From Alphaproteobacteria bacterium HGW-Alphaproteobacteria-4 (GTDB taxonomy: Bacteria > Pseudomonadota > Alphaproteobacteria > Rhodobacterales > Rhodobacteraceae), in assembly GCA_002842855.1 (NCBI GenBank), contig PHEE01000011.1:62001-126000 (forward strand): a stretch of 64,000 nucleotides of DNA, written 5' to 3'. A program made the position numbers and the translations under genes. Shown in pieces: positions 43,299 through 52,983 of this stretch (its first letter is position 1; each line of letters opens with the position of its first letter). The notes under the pieces were generated by a model, which had not been told where the DNA came from, did no database searches, and saw only the letters and a list, made by a program, of their open reading frames with translations.

Positions 43299-44012
43299 AT
43301 GGAATTTCTGTTGGCCTACGGTGCCGGCCTTCTGACCCTCATAAACCCCTGCGTGTTGCCGGTGCTGCCAATCGTGCTGGCAACATCGCTGGGGCGGCAC
43401 CCGCTGGGGCCGGTCGCGCTGGCCGCGGGCATGAGCGTGTCATTCACCGCCTTTGGTCTTGGCATCACCGCCTTTGGGCAGGCAATCGGCCTTGGCCCCG
43501 AGCGATTGGCGCAGGCCGGGGCGGTGGCGATGTTGGCCTTTGGCCTCGTGCTTCTGGTGCCGCGCCTCTCAACCGGTTTTCAGACGGCGACCGCAGGCAT
43601 GGCCACCCGCGCCGACGCGGGCATCGACCAGACCCAAGGTCTTGGCTTGCCGGGGCAGGCGCTGGGTGGTGCGCTGCTGGGCGCTGCGTGGAGCCCTTGC
43701 ATAGGCCCCACCCTTGGCGGCGCCATCGCATTGGCAAGCCAAGGCGAAAGCCTTGCGCGCGCGGGCGCGATCATGGGTGCCTTTTCGCTGGGCGTTGCCA
43801 CGGTGCTGTTGGGGCTTGCCTATGGCGCGCGCGGCCTGTTGCTGCGCAACCGTGCCCGCGCCGCCCGTTTTGCCGCCGCCGCCAAGCCTGCGCTCGGGCT
43901 GGTGTTCGTGGCGGTCGCAGTGCTGATCTTGTCGGGCTACGGCCAGCGGCTTGAGGGCGCCGTGCTGAACCTGCTGCCCGCCTGGCTGCAAGACCTTTCC
44001 GTTTCCATCTGA
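43299..44012 (+). CDS. ccdA: CcdA/DsbD-like membrane thiol-reductant transporter
   Basis: Cytochrome c biogenesis CcdA-type protein of 237 residues with six helices. It has the two conserved cysteines, NPCVLPVLP in helix 1 and WSPCIGPTLGG in helix 4. These pass reducing equivalents from cytoplasmic thioredoxin across the membrane. The downstream Tat-signal thioredoxin is the expected periplasmic acceptor. The start ATG 43299 is the first conserved Met. Confidence 0.87.
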   Translation: MEFLLAYGAGLLTLINPCVLPVLPIVLATSLGRHPLGPVALAAGMSVSFTAFGLGITAFGQAIGLGPERLAQAGAVAMLAFGLVLLVPRLSTGFQTATAGMATRADAGIDQTQGLGLPGQALGGALLGAAWSPCIGPTLGGAIALASQGESLARAGAIMGAFSLGVATVLLGLAYGARGLLLRNRARAARFAAAAKPALGLVFVAVAVLILSGYGQRLEGAVLNLLPAWLQDLSVSI

Positions 44013-44027
44013 CCCAAGGGGAACCCC

Positions 44028-44462
44028 ATGAACCGCCGCGATTTTCTGTCACTTTCCGCCGCCGTCACCCTCGCCACCCCCTTTGCCTTGCGCCCGGGTG
44101 CAGCGCAGGCCGCGCCGATGGTCGAATACACCCCCGGCCTGATCGAACAGCGCCTTGCCAAGGGCGAGGTGCTGCTGGTCGATTACCACGCGGTCTGGTG
44201 CACCACCTGCGCCGCGCAAAGCCGTGTCATCACCGCACTACAGGCCGAAAACCCGGCCTATGAGCAAAAGATCACCTTCATCCGGGTGGATTGGGATACC
44301 TACTGGAACGCCCCGGTCACGCGCGACCGTGGCGTGCCGCGTCGCTCGACGCTACTGGTGCTGAAGGGCGATCAGGAACTGGGGCGGATCGTGGCGGGCA
44401 CCTCGAAAGCCAAGATCAAGGCGCTGCTCGATACCGCGCTGGCGGCGGCGGTCAGCGCCTGA
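44028..44462 (+). CDS. Periplasmic thioredoxin-family protein with Tat signal
   Basis: A 144-residue thioredoxin fold protein. The N-terminus MNRRDFLSLSA carries a twin-arginine motif followed by a hydrophobic stretch and AQA cleavage site. The active site is WCTTC, unusual compared with the WCVAC type of DsbD gamma domains. It lies 15 nt after ccdA, with AAGGGG before the ATG. The pair resembles a split DsbD. Confidence 0.87.
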   Translation: MNRRDFLSLSAAVTLATPFALRPGAAQAAPMVEYTPGLIEQRLAKGEVLLVDYHAVWCTTCAAQSRVITALQAENPAYEQKITFIRVDWDTYWNAPVTRDRGVPRRSTLLVLKGDQELGRIVAGTSKAKIKALLDTALAAAVSA

Positions 44463-44463
44463 G

Positions 44464-45411
44464 CTAGCCCAATACCGCCAAAAGTGCGCTGACACTGAAA
44501 AACGAAACCAAGGTGGCGCCAAGAATCGCCATCGAGGCCATGCCCTCTTGCCCCTCTTCCTGCGCGAAGATCGGGTAGATGCCCATCATCGGCACCGCGG
44601 CGGTCAGCAGCACCGCCGCGCGCATGTCAGGTGAAAGCGGCGCGAGGCTCAACAGCGGCAGCGCCAACACAAGGGCCAGCACCACCAGCGGGTGCACAAA
44701 GAGCTTGCCAACCACAACCTGTGCCGCCAGCAACCGCTCGCCCCGCATCGGCAGCCCCACCAGCGCACCACCGATGACGAACAGCGCCAGCGGACTTGCC
44801 GCCATGGCCAGCAGGGCGGTCAACCTCTCGACCACCGCAGGCAGCGGCACCCCTGAAAGCGACACCGCCAGCGCTGCCAGAAGCGCTATCACCAGCGGGC
44901 GGCGCAGCAGATCGCGGAAGATGCCCAGCACCACGCTGCCGACTCCACCGGAGTCGCGCCTGCGCCCCAGTGCGACCAGCGCAAGGCAGAGCGGTATCAC
45001 CAGCAGGTTTTCGACCACGATATTCAGCGCCAGCACGACCCCCGCGACCTCTGGCAGTGCCAGCAACATGATCGGGTAGGCGATGTAGCCCGAATTGGGC
45101 GTGGTGGTGCCCATCAGTGCAATCGCCGCCTGTGTCGGCGCCAGCCGCCGCACGCCGCGAAACCAGATCAGCCCCAGCCCGATCATCACCAGCGCCGCGC
45201 CCGCATAAACCGCGATGTAGCCGGGGTTGAAAACCTCGGACAGGTCGCGCCTGGCCACTGCGTTGAACAACAGCGCGGGCAGCGAGATGGTCATTACAAA
45301 GCGCCCGAACACGCGCATGTCGGCGGGCTTGAACAGCCCGAACCGTGTGGTGGCGTAGCCAAGCGCGATGACCACGAAGACCGGAAAGGTAATCGCCAGA
45401 ATGCTCAGCAT
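44464..45411 (-). CDS. AEC (auxin efflux carrier) family transporter
   Basis: A 315-residue membrane protein with about ten helices in two inverted halves. Visible family features are the N-terminal PVFVVIALGYATTRFG, the central NSGYIAYPIM, and the C-terminal PMMGIYPIFAQ. AEC proteins move organic anions. The start follows the aroC stop by 3 nt. Confidence 0.88.
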   Translation of the reverse strand: MLSILAITFPVFVVIALGYATTRFGLFKPADMRVFGRFVMTISLPALLFNAVARRDLSEVFNPGYIAVYAGAALVMIGLGLIWFRGVRRLAPTQAAIALMGTTTPNSGYIAYPIMLLALPEVAGVVLALNIVVENLLVIPLCLALVALGRRRDSGGVGSVVLGIFRDLLRRPLVIALLAALAVSLSGVPLPAVVERLTALLAMAASPLALFVIGGALVGLPMRGERLLAAQVVVGKLFVHPLVVLALVLALPLLSLAPLSPDMRAAVLLTAAVPMMGIYPIFAQEEGQEGMASMAILGATLVSFFSVSALLAVLG

Positions 45412-45414
45412 CGC

Positions 45415-46518
45415 CTAGCCGATAACCCCGCGCACCCCCCCGGTTTGCCCCCGGTCGCGCAGAACGTGATCGAGCAGCACGCAAGCCATCATCGCCTCGC
45501 CCACCGGCACCGCCCTGATGCCCACGCAGGGGTCGTGGCGGCCTTTGGTGACAACCTCGACCTCGTCGCCCGCGGTGTTGACTGACCGGCGCGGGGTAAG
45601 GATCGACGAGGTGGGTTTGACCGCAAAGCGCACCACCACCGGCTGCCCGGTCGAAATGCCGCCCAGAATGCCCCCGGCGTGGTTGGAAAGAAACTCGATG
45701 CCGCCCGGCCCCATGCGCATTTCATCGGCATTTTCCACCCCGGTCAGTGCGGCCGCCCACATGCCCTCGCCGATCTCGACCCCCTTCACCGCGTTGATAG
45801 ACATCATCGCGGCGGCAAGATCGGCGTCAAGCTTGCCATAGACCGGCGCGCCAAGCCCCGGCGGCACGCCCTCGGCCACCACCTCGACCACCGCGCCGAC
45901 CGAGTTCTGCTGGTCGGTGCGGATGTGGCGCAGGTAGGCTTCCCATTCCGCCACCACCCCCGCGTCGGGCACGAAAAAGTCGTTGCGCGCAATCTCGTCA
46001 CGGTCAAAACGGGCGCGGTTGATGTGTTTTGTGCCCATCTGCACCATGTAGCCGGTAATCCGCAGCCCGGGGCATAGCACCCCCAGCACCGCCCGCGCCA
46101 CCCCGCCCGCCGCCACCCGCGCCGCAGTTTCGCGCGCGCTGCTGCGCCCGCCGCCGCGATGGTCGCGCAGCCCGTATTTCTGCAAATAGGTCAGGTCGGC
46201 GTGGCCGGGACGGAACGCCTGCGCGATATTGCCGTAATCGCGGCTGCGCTGATCGGTGTTCTCGATCATCAGCTGCAAGGGGGTGCCGGTGGTGCGCCCT
46301 TCGAAGGTGCCCGACAGAATGCGCACTTGATCGGGTTCCTGCCTTTGCGTGGTCATCGTATTTAGCCCCGGGCGCCGCAAATCGAGCCAGGGCTGAATGT
46401 CGGCCTCTGTCAGGGTGATGCCCGGCGGGCAGCCATCGACCGTGGCACCAAGCGCTGGCCCGTGGCTTTCACCCCAGGTGGTAACGCGGAACATCTGGCC
46501 GAAGGTGTTATAGCTCAT
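45415..46518 (-). CDS. aroC: Chorismate synthase
   Basis: Converts EPSP to chorismate with reduced FMN, the last shared step of aromatic amino-acid synthesis. Motifs are [12 protein letters not shown] near the N-terminus, [19 protein letters not shown], and GGISTGQP. The start is ATG 46518 (MSYNTFGQ), since AAGGAG lies 8 nt before it and overlaps the alternative GTG at 46527. Length is 367 residues. Confidence 0.96.
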   Translation of the reverse strand: MSYNTFGQMFRVTTWGESHGPALGATVDGCPPGITLTEADIQPWLDLRRPGLNTMTTQRQEPDQVRILSGTFEGRTTGTPLQLMIENTDQRSRDYGNIAQAFRPGHADLTYLQKYGLRDHRGGGRSSARETAARVAAGGVARAVLGVLCPGLRITGYMVQMGTKHINRARFDRDEIARNDFFVPDAGVVAEWEAYLRHIRTDQQNSVGAVVEVVAEGVPPGLGAPVYGKLDADLAAAMMSINAVKGVEIGEGMWAAALTGVENADEMRMGPGGIEFLSNHAGGILGGISTGQPVVVRFAVKPTSSILTPRRSVNTAGDEVEVVTKGRHDPCVGIRAVPVGEAMMACVLLDHVLRDRGQTGGVRGVIG

Positions 46519-46619
46519 CGAGGGCACTCCTTGGGGGCGTGCCCCCGCTTAGCCCTGCGCGCACCACGGCTCAAGCGATTTTGCCTTGCGCGGGCGCCGG
46601 GGCACCCTATGCTGCACTT

Positions 46620-46716
46620 CACCTCGGGGAGCCCTTTGGAAGGGCTGAGATGTGGGATGACCCGCGAACCCGTCGAACCTGAACCGGTTAAGACCGGCGG
46701 AGGGAAGGTATCCGGG
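46620..46716 (+). promoter_or_regulatory. TPP (THI-box) riboswitch
   Basis: Thiamine-pyrophosphate riboswitch ahead of thiB. The thi-box elements are in order: GGGCTGAGATG (about 46642-46652), ACCCG then CGAACCTGAACCGG (46673-46686), and GGCGGAGGGAA (46697-46707). It is expected to repress thiBPQ when TPP is high. The SD of thiB follows 35 nt later, which fits translational control. Confidence 0.93.
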
Positions 46717-46759
46717 CACCCCCGGCCTGACCCCGCCCGTCAAGCCATTGGAGGATGCG

Positions 46760-47758
46760 ATGCGACCATTCCTGATGCTTGCGGGTTTCCTGTGCGCCAC
46801 AGCCACGGCTTTCGTGGCCGAGGCGCAGGACAAACCCGTGCTGACGGTGCTGACCTACGACAGCTTCATTTCCGAATGGGGCCCCGGCCCGGTGATCGAG
46901 GAGGTGTTCGAGCGCGATTGCGGCTGCGATCTGCGGTTTGTCGGCGCGGGTGATGGCGCCGCGTTGCTGGCGCGGCTTTTGCTTGAAGGCGCGCGGACCG
47001 AGGTTGACGTGGTGCTGGGGCTCGACACCAGCCTGACCGCGCAGGCCGCCGCCACCGGCCTTTTTGCGCCGCACGGGCTGCCGCCCGCGCCCGACCTGCC
47101 GGTGGCCTATGACGACCCCTTGTTCACCCCTTACGACTGGGGCTGGTTCGCCTTCGTCTATGATGCCACGCGTCTTGCGGCGCCCCCCGCCGATTTCGTG
47201 GCGCTTGGCGCCTCGGATGTGACGATCTTGATCGAAGACCCCCGCTCATCAACCCCTGGCCTCGGCCTGCTGCTCTGGGTCAAGGCGGCCTACGGCGAGC
47301 GCGCCTCCGAGGTCTGGGCGGGGCTTGCCGACAATATCGTGACCGTCACCCCCGGCTGGTCCGAAGCCTATGGCATGTTTCTGGAAGGCGAGGCCGACAT
47401 GGTGCTCAGCTACTCCACGTCGCCCGCCTACCATGTGATCGCCGAAGGCGATGTGACCAAGGAGGCGGCGCCCTTTGCCGAGGGGCATTACCTGCAAATC
47501 GAGGTGGCGGGGCGTTTGGCGGGGTCGGATCAACCCGCGCTGGCCGACCGGTTTATGGCGTTTCTGCATTCGCCAGCGGTGCAGGGCACGATCCCGGAAA
47601 CGAACTGGATGTATCCCGCCACAACCTCGCCTGCGGGCCTGCCGCTGGCGTTCGACTGGCTGATCCTGCCGGTGAAATCGCTTCTGATGTCGCCGGATGA
47701 GGCACAGGCGGCACGCGGCCCCGCCTTGGCCGAATGGCGCGCGGCCTTGGCGCGGTGA
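46760..47758 (+). CDS. thiB: Thiamine/TPP ABC transporter substrate-binding protein
   Basis: Periplasmic binding protein of 332 residues with a Sec signal peptide (cut after VAEA). The mature start LTVLTYDSFISEWGPG matches ThiB/TbpA. The ATG 46760 is preceded by GGAGG with 5 nt spacing. It lies directly after the TPP riboswitch and overlaps thiP, so it is the first gene of thiBPQ. Confidence 0.94.
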   Translation: MRPFLMLAGFLCATATAFVAEAQDKPVLTVLTYDSFISEWGPGPVIEEVFERDCGCDLRFVGAGDGAALLARLLLEGARTEVDVVLGLDTSLTAQAAATGLFAPHGLPPAPDLPVAYDDPLFTPYDWGWFAFVYDATRLAAPPADFVALGASDVTILIEDPRSSTPGLGLLLWVKAAYGERASEVWAGLADNIVTVTPGWSEAYGMFLEGEADMVLSYSTSPAYHVIAEGDVTKEAAPFAEGHYLQIEVAGRLAGSDQPALADRFMAFLHSPAVQGTIPETNWMYPATTSPAGLPLAFDWLILPVKSLLMSPDEAQAARGPALAEWRAALAR

Positions 47759-49275
47759 TGGCGGCAAGGCTCGCGGCGCTGGCGGTGCTGGCGCTGGTTC
47801 TGGGCACGCTTGGGGCGGTGGCTTGGCGGGCTGGCGGGCTCGGGGCGCTGCAAGCGGCCGACATCGGCGCCGCGCGCTTTACCGTGGTGCAGGCGCTCGT
47901 TTCGGCCACGCTTTCGGCGCTGCTGGCGGTGCCGGTGGCCCGCGCGCTGCACCGCCGCCGCTTTCCCGGCCGCGCCGCGCTTATCTCGCTGATGGGCGCG
48001 CCGTTCATTTTGCCTGCGGTGGTGGCGGTGATGGGGCTGCTGGCGGTATTCGGCCGCGCCGGGATGCTTAATGATGGTCTTGCCATACTGGGCTTGCCGC
48101 GCGTTTCAATCTACGGCGCGCAAGGCGTGGTGCTGGCGCATGTGTTCTTCAACCTGCCGCTGGCCACGCGTCTGTTGCTGCAAGGCTGGCAGGCGATCCC
48201 CTCCGAGCGGTTCCGGCTTGCAGCCGCGCTGGGTTTCACCCCCGCAGCGACGCTGCGCCATCTTGAAGGCCCGATGTTGCGGGCCACCCTGCCCGGCGCG
48301 TGGCTTGCCATCTTCCTCGTCTGCCTCACGTCGTTCGCGGTGGCGCTGACCCTTGGCGGAGGCCCTGCCGCCACCACCATCGAGCTTGCCATCTATCAAG
48401 CCTTCCGCTTCGATTTTGATCTTGCGCGCGCCGCGAGCCTTGGCTTGCTGCAAGTGGCGCTCTGCGTTGCGGCGCTTGCGGCGACCGCGCGCATCGCTTT
48501 GCCACAGGGTTTTGGCGCGGGGTTGGACCGCCGCACGGTGCTGGCCCCCCCTGTGGGCCGCGCCCTGCGCGCGCAAGATGCGGCGGCGATAGCCGCTGCG
48601 GCGGTGTTTCTGATCGTGCCGATGGCGGCAGTTCTGGCGCGCGGATTGCCAGCGCTTGCGGGCTTGCCCGGCCCGGTCTGGCTCGCCGCTGGCCGCTCGC
48701 TTGCCGTAGCGCTCGCCGCAACCGCGCTGACACTGGCGCTGGCGCTGCCGCTGGCGCTTGCAGCCGCACGCCAGCGGCGCTTTGAGTGGGCAGGAACGCT
48801 GCCGCTTGTGGCCTCGCCACTGGTGCTTGGCACCGGGTTGTTCCTGCTGCTCTACCCCTTTGCAGCGCCCGCCACGCTGGCGCTCCCTGTGACTGTGGCA
48901 GTCAACGCCGCACTCGCGCTGCCTTTTGCGCTGCGCACACTGTTGCCGGCTACGCGCAGGCTTGATGCCGACTACTCCCGTCTTGCCGCCTCGCTTGGGC
49001 TCTTCGGCTTTGCTCGCCTGCGGCTGCTCACGCTGCCCCGCCTCGCCCGTCCGCTCGGCTTTGCCGCAGGGCTTTCGGCGGCGCTTTCGATGGGCGACCT
49101 TGGGGTGATCGCGCTCTTTGCCGATCCGGCACAAGCGACGCTTCCGTTGCAACTTTACGCCCTGATGGGCGCTTATCGCATGGCCGATGCCGCTGCTGCG
49201 GCGAGTCTGTTGATGGCACTTTCCTTTGGGCTCTTCTGGCTGTTTGACCGGATCGGAAACCATGCTAACGCTTGA
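47758..49275 (+). CDS. thiP: Thiamine/TPP ABC transporter permease
   Basis: A 505-residue permease with about twelve helices and two binding-protein-dependent transport modules, typical of fused ThiP. EAA-like loops appear as RLAAALGFTPAATLRHLEGP in the first module and SRLAASLGLFGFARLRLLTLP in the second. The ATG at 47758 overlaps the thiB stop by 1 nt. Confidence 0.93.
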   Translation: MAARLAALAVLALVLGTLGAVAWRAGGLGALQAADIGAARFTVVQALVSATLSALLAVPVARALHRRRFPGRAALISLMGAPFILPAVVAVMGLLAVFGRAGMLNDGLAILGLPRVSIYGAQGVVLAHVFFNLPLATRLLLQGWQAIPSERFRLAAALGFTPAATLRHLEGPMLRATLPGAWLAIFLVCLTSFAVALTLGGGPAATTIELAIYQAFRFDFDLARAASLGLLQVALCVAALAATARIALPQGFGAGLDRRTVLAPPVGRALRAQDAAAIAAAAVFLIVPMAAVLARGLPALAGLPGPVWLAAGRSLAVALAATALTLALALPLALAAARQRRFEWAGTLPLVASPLVLGTGLFLLLYPFAAPATLALPVTVAVNAALALPFALRTLLPATRRLDADYSRLAASLGLFGFARLRLLTLPRLARPLGFAAGLSAALSMGDLGVIALFADPAQATLPLQLYALMGAYRMADAAAAASLLMALSFGLFWLFDRIGNHANA

Positions 49276-49957
49276 AAACCTCGTGCTCGCGCAAGACGAT
49301 TTCCGCCTGACCGCCAACTTCGCGGTGCCTACCGGCGCCCGGGTGGCGGTGATCGGCCCTTCGGGGGCGGGCAAATCGACCCTGCTTGCCGCCATCGCCG
49401 GGTTCTTCACGCCCGCCTCGGGGCGCATTCTTTGGAATGGGCAAGACCTTGCCCCGCTCGCCCCCGGTGCGCGACCGCTGTCAATCCTGTTTCAGGACCA
49501 GAACCTGTTTCCGCATCTGACGGTCGGCCAGAACCTCGGCCTCGGGCTCAACCCGTCGCTGCGCCTCTCCGCCGCCGACCGCGCAGCGATTGCCACCGCC
49601 ATCGCCCGGACCGGCCTTGATGGGCTGGCAGACCGCCGCCCCGGCCAGCTTTCCGGGGGCCAGCACAGCCGCGTCGCACTCGCGCGCGCGCTGCTGCGGG
49701 CCCGCCCGCTGTTGTTGCTTGATGAGCCATTTGCAGCGCTGGGGCCAGCACTCAAGGCCGAAATGCTTGCGCTGGTGGCGAAGATTGCCGCCGAAGCCAA
49801 TACCACCGTGTTGATGGTCAGCCACGACCCCGCCGACGCCCGCGCCTTTGCGCCGCTGGCAATTCTTGTGGCCGAGGGGCAGGCGCTGGCACCCCGGCCG
49901 ACGGCAGAACTGCTGGACAACCCGCCCCCTCCGCTTGCCCGCTATCTTGGCCATTAG
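49262..49957 (+). CDS. thiQ: Thiamine/TPP ABC transporter ATP-binding protein
   Basis: ABC ATPase of 231 residues with Walker A GPSGAGKST, signature LSGGQHSR and Walker B LLLLDEP. It powers uptake of thiamine through ThiP. Start ATG 49262 is 14 nt inside thiP, giving strong coupling. ThiQ proteins are short, as here. Confidence 0.94.
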   Translation: MLTLENLVLAQDDFRLTANFAVPTGARVAVIGPSGAGKSTLLAAIAGFFTPASGRILWNGQDLAPLAPGARPLSILFQDQNLFPHLTVGQNLGLGLNPSLRLSAADRAAIATAIARTGLDGLADRRPGQLSGGQHSRVALARALLRARPLLLLDEPFAALGPALKAEMLALVAKIAAEANTTVLMVSHDPADARAFAPLAILVAEGQALAPRPTAELLDNPPPPLARYLGH

Positions 49958-49960
49958 AAA

Positions 49961-49982
49961 GGGCGCCCCCTGCGGGACGCCC
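49961..49982 (+). terminator. Likely terminator of thiBPQ
   Basis: GGGCG ... CGCCC stem with a nested CCC/GGG pair, then TGTGTCTT. It directly follows the thiQ stop. Confidence 0.45.
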
Positions 49983-49995
49983 TGTGTCTTCAATG

Positions 49996-50032
49996 TCAAA
50001 ATACCCCGGGGGTCCGGGGGCAGTGCCCCCGG
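49996..50032 (-). repeat. GC-rich hairpin repeat, copy 2
   Basis: On the minus strand: 8-bp stem CCGGGGGC/GCCCCCGG with a 3-nt loop, then ACCCCCGGGGTATTTTGAC. It lies directly after petC and may terminate petABC. Compare with copy 1 at 15675. Confidence 0.7.
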
Positions 50033-50040
50033 GCCTGAGA

Positions 50041-50883
50041 TCAGGCAGTCTTCTTGCCCTTGTAGGGCGCCCAAAGCTGCTTGTTCGAGAAGTAGAGCGT
50101 GATGCTGAGCAGCGACAAAAGCAGGATGGCGATGAAGCCAGCCTTCTTGCGCGCCATCATCTTGGGCTCCGCTGCCCACATCAGGAAGGCCGAGACATCT
50201 TCGGCAATCTGATGCGCGCTGGCCGGGGTGCCGTCGGCATAGGTCACCGCATCGTCGGTGATCATTTGCGGCATCGCGATCCAGGTTCCGGGAACGGTCG
50301 ATACGCCGCTCGCGTCTTTGCAGCTGTCGGGTACGCCGCCGGCGGTGAAGGCGGTGTTATAGTAGCCATCAAAGTCGTCGGGCGCGCAAGCGGGCGCCTC
50401 TTCATAGCCGACCAGCACCGAGTAGATATATTCGGCGCCGCCCATGCCTTTCAGAAGCTGGTTGATGCCCAGGCCATAGGGGCCATGGAAACCGGCACGG
50501 CCCTTGGCAATCACGCTCAGGTCCGGGCCCATGCCATCGCCTACCACCGTCGGGAACATGTCGGCGGGAATGCGCGGACGCTCTTCGCCGGTTTCCTTGT
50601 CGATGATGCTCAGCGTTGCCGCGAAGGCACGCAGCTCATCGCCCGGTATCGCCGGGCCACCTTTATCGCCGAGCGACCTGATCGGCACATATTGCATGCC
50701 GTGGCAAGACGAACACACTTCGTTGTAGGCTTGGAAGCCACGGCGAAGCTGTGCCTCGTCGTAGGTGCCAAACGGGCCCTCAAAGCTGAAAGCCACATCC
50801 TCGATATGCCCGCCTGTCGCGGCGAAGGCTGCGCCGGTGCCAAGGGCCAGCGACGCGATTGCAGAGATAAACAGAGTTCTCAT
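50041..50883 (-). CDS. petC: Cytochrome c1 (cytochrome bc1 complex)
   Basis: Heme c subunit of the respiratory bc1 complex. It has a signal peptide cut after AAFA, heme-binding CSSCHG, the axial methionine region WIAMPQM, and a C-terminal membrane anchor ([18 protein letters not shown]). Cys residues near 180-205 suggest an extra disulfide loop as in Rhodobacter. It is third in petABC. Confidence 0.96.
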   Translation of the reverse strand: MRTLFISAIASLALGTGAAFAATGGHIEDVAFSFEGPFGTYDEAQLRRGFQAYNEVCSSCHGMQYVPIRSLGDKGGPAIPGDELRAFAATLSIIDKETGEERPRIPADMFPTVVGDGMGPDLSVIAKGRAGFHGPYGLGINQLLKGMGGAEYIYSVLVGYEEAPACAPDDFDGYYNTAFTAGGVPDSCKDASGVSTVPGTWIAMPQMITDDAVTYADGTPASAHQIAEDVSAFLMWAAEPKMMARKKAGFIAILLLSLLSITLYFSNKQLWAPYKGKKTA

Positions 50884-50900
50884 GATATCGGTCCTCTTCC

Positions 50901-52223
50901 TTACTCGGCCGGGTGCGATTTGACGCCGTAGTGGGCGTTGAAATCTTCCTCGATCGTCGCCACCGGGGTCAGCGGCTTTTCGATCAGCCCCAGAACCGGC
51001 AAGATAACGAGGAAGTAGGCGAACCAGTAGGTTGCCGCGATCAGCGAGATGTAGGCGTAGATCCCATCTGTGCTTTGCGCGCCGGCCCAGGTGAGCACGA
51101 CGAAATCAAGCACCAGAAGCCAGAACCACCACTTGAACATCGGGCGGTATCGGCCCGAGCGCACGCTGCTGGTATCAAGCCAGGGCGCCAGCGCCAGCAC
51201 GATCAACGAGCCGAACATGGCAATCACCCCAAAGAACTTGGCGCCGATCACGCCAAAGGTGACCCAATCGACCAGCATCACCACCCAGACATCCGAGGTG
51301 AAGGCGCGCAGGATCGCGTAGAACGGCAGGAAGTACCATTCCGGCACGATGTGCACGGGCGTTACCAGCGGGTTGCCGGGAATGTAGTTGTCGGGGTGCC
51401 CGAGGAAGTTGGGCATGAACCCCACGACCGCGAAGAAGACCACCAGAATGACCGCCAGCGCGAACAGGTCCTTGATCACGAAATAGGGCCAGAAGGGCAG
51501 GGTGTCCTTGTCGGCTTCGGCTTTCGAGGTGCGGCGCACTTCAACCCCGGTCGGGTTGCCGTTGCCGGTCGAATGGAATGCCCAGATATGGATCGCGACC
51601 AGTGCCACCAGGATCATCGGCACCAGATAGTGCAGGCTGAAGAAACGGTTGAGCGTGGCATTGTCAACCGACGGCCCGCCCAGAAGCCAGGTCTGGATCG
51701 CCTCACCCACCCACGGGATCGCGCCAAACAGGCCGGTAATGACCGTGGCCGCCCAATAGGACATCTGGCCCCAGGGCAGAACGTAGCCAAGAAAGGCCGA
51801 AGCCATCATCGCCACATAGATCAGCATGCCGAGGATCCAGGTGATTTCGCGCGGTGCCTTGTAGCTGCCGTAGTAGAGGCCGCGGAAAATGTGGATGTAG
51901 ACAGCGAAGAAGAACAGCGAGCCGCCGTTGGCATGCACATACCGCAGCATGTGGCCGGCGTTCACGTCGCGCATGATGTGCTCGACGCTGGCGAACGCAA
52001 ATTCGATATGCGGCGTGTAGTGCATCGCCAGAATGATGCCGGTGACGAGCTGCAGAACCATGCAGAACGCCAGCACGATGCCCCAGATCCACCACCAGTT
52101 GAGGTTTTTCGGGGTCGGGATCATCAGCGTGTCATAGGCCAGCGCGACGACCGGAAGACGTTTGTGGAGCCATTTTTCGATGCCCGTCTTGGGCTCGTAA
52201 TGGTCGTGTGGAATACCAGACAT
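50901..52223 (-). CDS. petB: Cytochrome b (cytochrome bc1 complex)
   Basis: Diheme transmembrane subunit that holds the quinol oxidation and quinone reduction sites. The start ATG 52223 ([14 protein letters not shown]) has GAGGGAG upstream. Length is 440 residues. Four histidine ligands lie in helices B and D, for example in RYVHANGGS and HYLVP. The PEWY motif of the Qo site is present (VPEWYFLP). Helix count is eight or nine. Confidence 0.96.
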   Translation of the reverse strand: MSGIPHDHYEPKTGIEKWLHKRLPVVALAYDTLMIPTPKNLNWWWIWGIVLAFCMVLQLVTGIILAMHYTPHIEFAFASVEHIMRDVNAGHMLRYVHANGGSLFFFAVYIHIFRGLYYGSYKAPREITWILGMLIYVAMMASAFLGYVLPWGQMSYWAATVITGLFGAIPWVGEAIQTWLLGGPSVDNATLNRFFSLHYLVPMILVALVAIHIWAFHSTGNGNPTGVEVRRTSKAEADKDTLPFWPYFVIKDLFALAVILVVFFAVVGFMPNFLGHPDNYIPGNPLVTPVHIVPEWYFLPFYAILRAFTSDVWVVMLVDWVTFGVIGAKFFGVIAMFGSLIVLALAPWLDTSSVRSGRYRPMFKWWFWLLVLDFVVLTWAGAQSTDGIYAYISLIAATYWFAYFLVILPVLGLIEKPLTPVATIEEDFNAHYGVKSHPAE

Positions 52224-52236
52224 GTGGTTTTCTCCC

Positions 52237-52797
52237 TCAGCCCAAGAGGATGGTTGTTGCGTCGGTGAAGCGGGCCACCGGAACATCGAGGTTGCGCGGC
52301 GCCGGCCCTTTGCGGATGCGCCCCGAGGTGTCGTAGTGCGACCCGTGGCAGGGGCAGAACCAACCGCCAAATTCGCCCGCACCATTGCCCACCGGCACAC
52401 AGCCGAGGTGGGTGCATACGCCGATCATCACCAGCCATTCCCCAGCTTCATCGAGCGACCGGTTTTCGTCTGCGGCGTCAGCGCCCGGCTTGTTGGCGTT
52501 TTGCGCAAGCCGGTCGATCGGAAGGTCTTCGACCTTGGTGGCGCGCGCCGCTTCAATTTCGGCTGCCGTCCGACGGCGCACGAAAACAGGCTTGCCGCGC
52601 CATTTCACGGTCAACTGGGTGCCGACCGCGACACCGCTGACGTCGATGTAGATCGCCGAAAGCGCCTGCACGTCGGCCGAGGGGTTCATCTGGTCGATCA
52701 GCGGCCAAACGGCGACGCCGGTCGTTACCAGGCCGACACCTCCGGCGGCGTAGTGAATGAAATCTCGGCGGGTACCGGTAACTTCTGCTTGGGACAC
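52237..52797 (-). CDS. petA: Rieske iron-sulfur protein (cytochrome bc1 complex)
   Basis: The [2Fe-2S] subunit. Cluster ligands are in CTHLGC and CPCHGS. The N-terminus has a twin-arginine motif GTRRDFI followed by one transmembrane helix, as Tat-inserted Rieske proteins do. The start is taken at GTG 52797 with AGGGAG upstream; 186 residues. It is 14 nt ahead of petB. A further 186-nt gap with no gene separates it from petR and should hold the petABC promoter. Confidence 0.95.
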   Translation of the reverse strand: MSQAEVTGTRRDFIHYAAGGVGLVTTGVAVWPLIDQMNPSADVQALSAIYIDVSGVAVGTQLTVKWRGKPVFVRRRTAAEIEAARATKVEDLPIDRLAQNANKPGADAADENRSLDEAGEWLVMIGVCTHLGCVPVGNGAGEFGGWFCPCHGSHYDTSGRIRKGPAPRNLDVPVARFTDATTILLG

Positions 52798-52983
52798 GAG
52801 TTCTTCTCCCTTCCCGGGCCTGGAATCAGGCCGATAAGACTGGTTGGGCCGCGTCGTCGCAGCCTGCACCGGGCTTGTAGCAATCACGACTCTGTCAGTC
52901 CAGCGGACAATAACGCGCAGGGGGGGGCTTTTTTCGCCGTTGCGGCAAAGCGATGACAGGGAAAAACAGTCGGGATTTCGGGG

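Noticed and set aside
50913-52268. 451-codon plus-strand frame opposite petB
   Set aside because: Shadow of cytochrome b; low-complexity Asp/His/Arg-rich translation.
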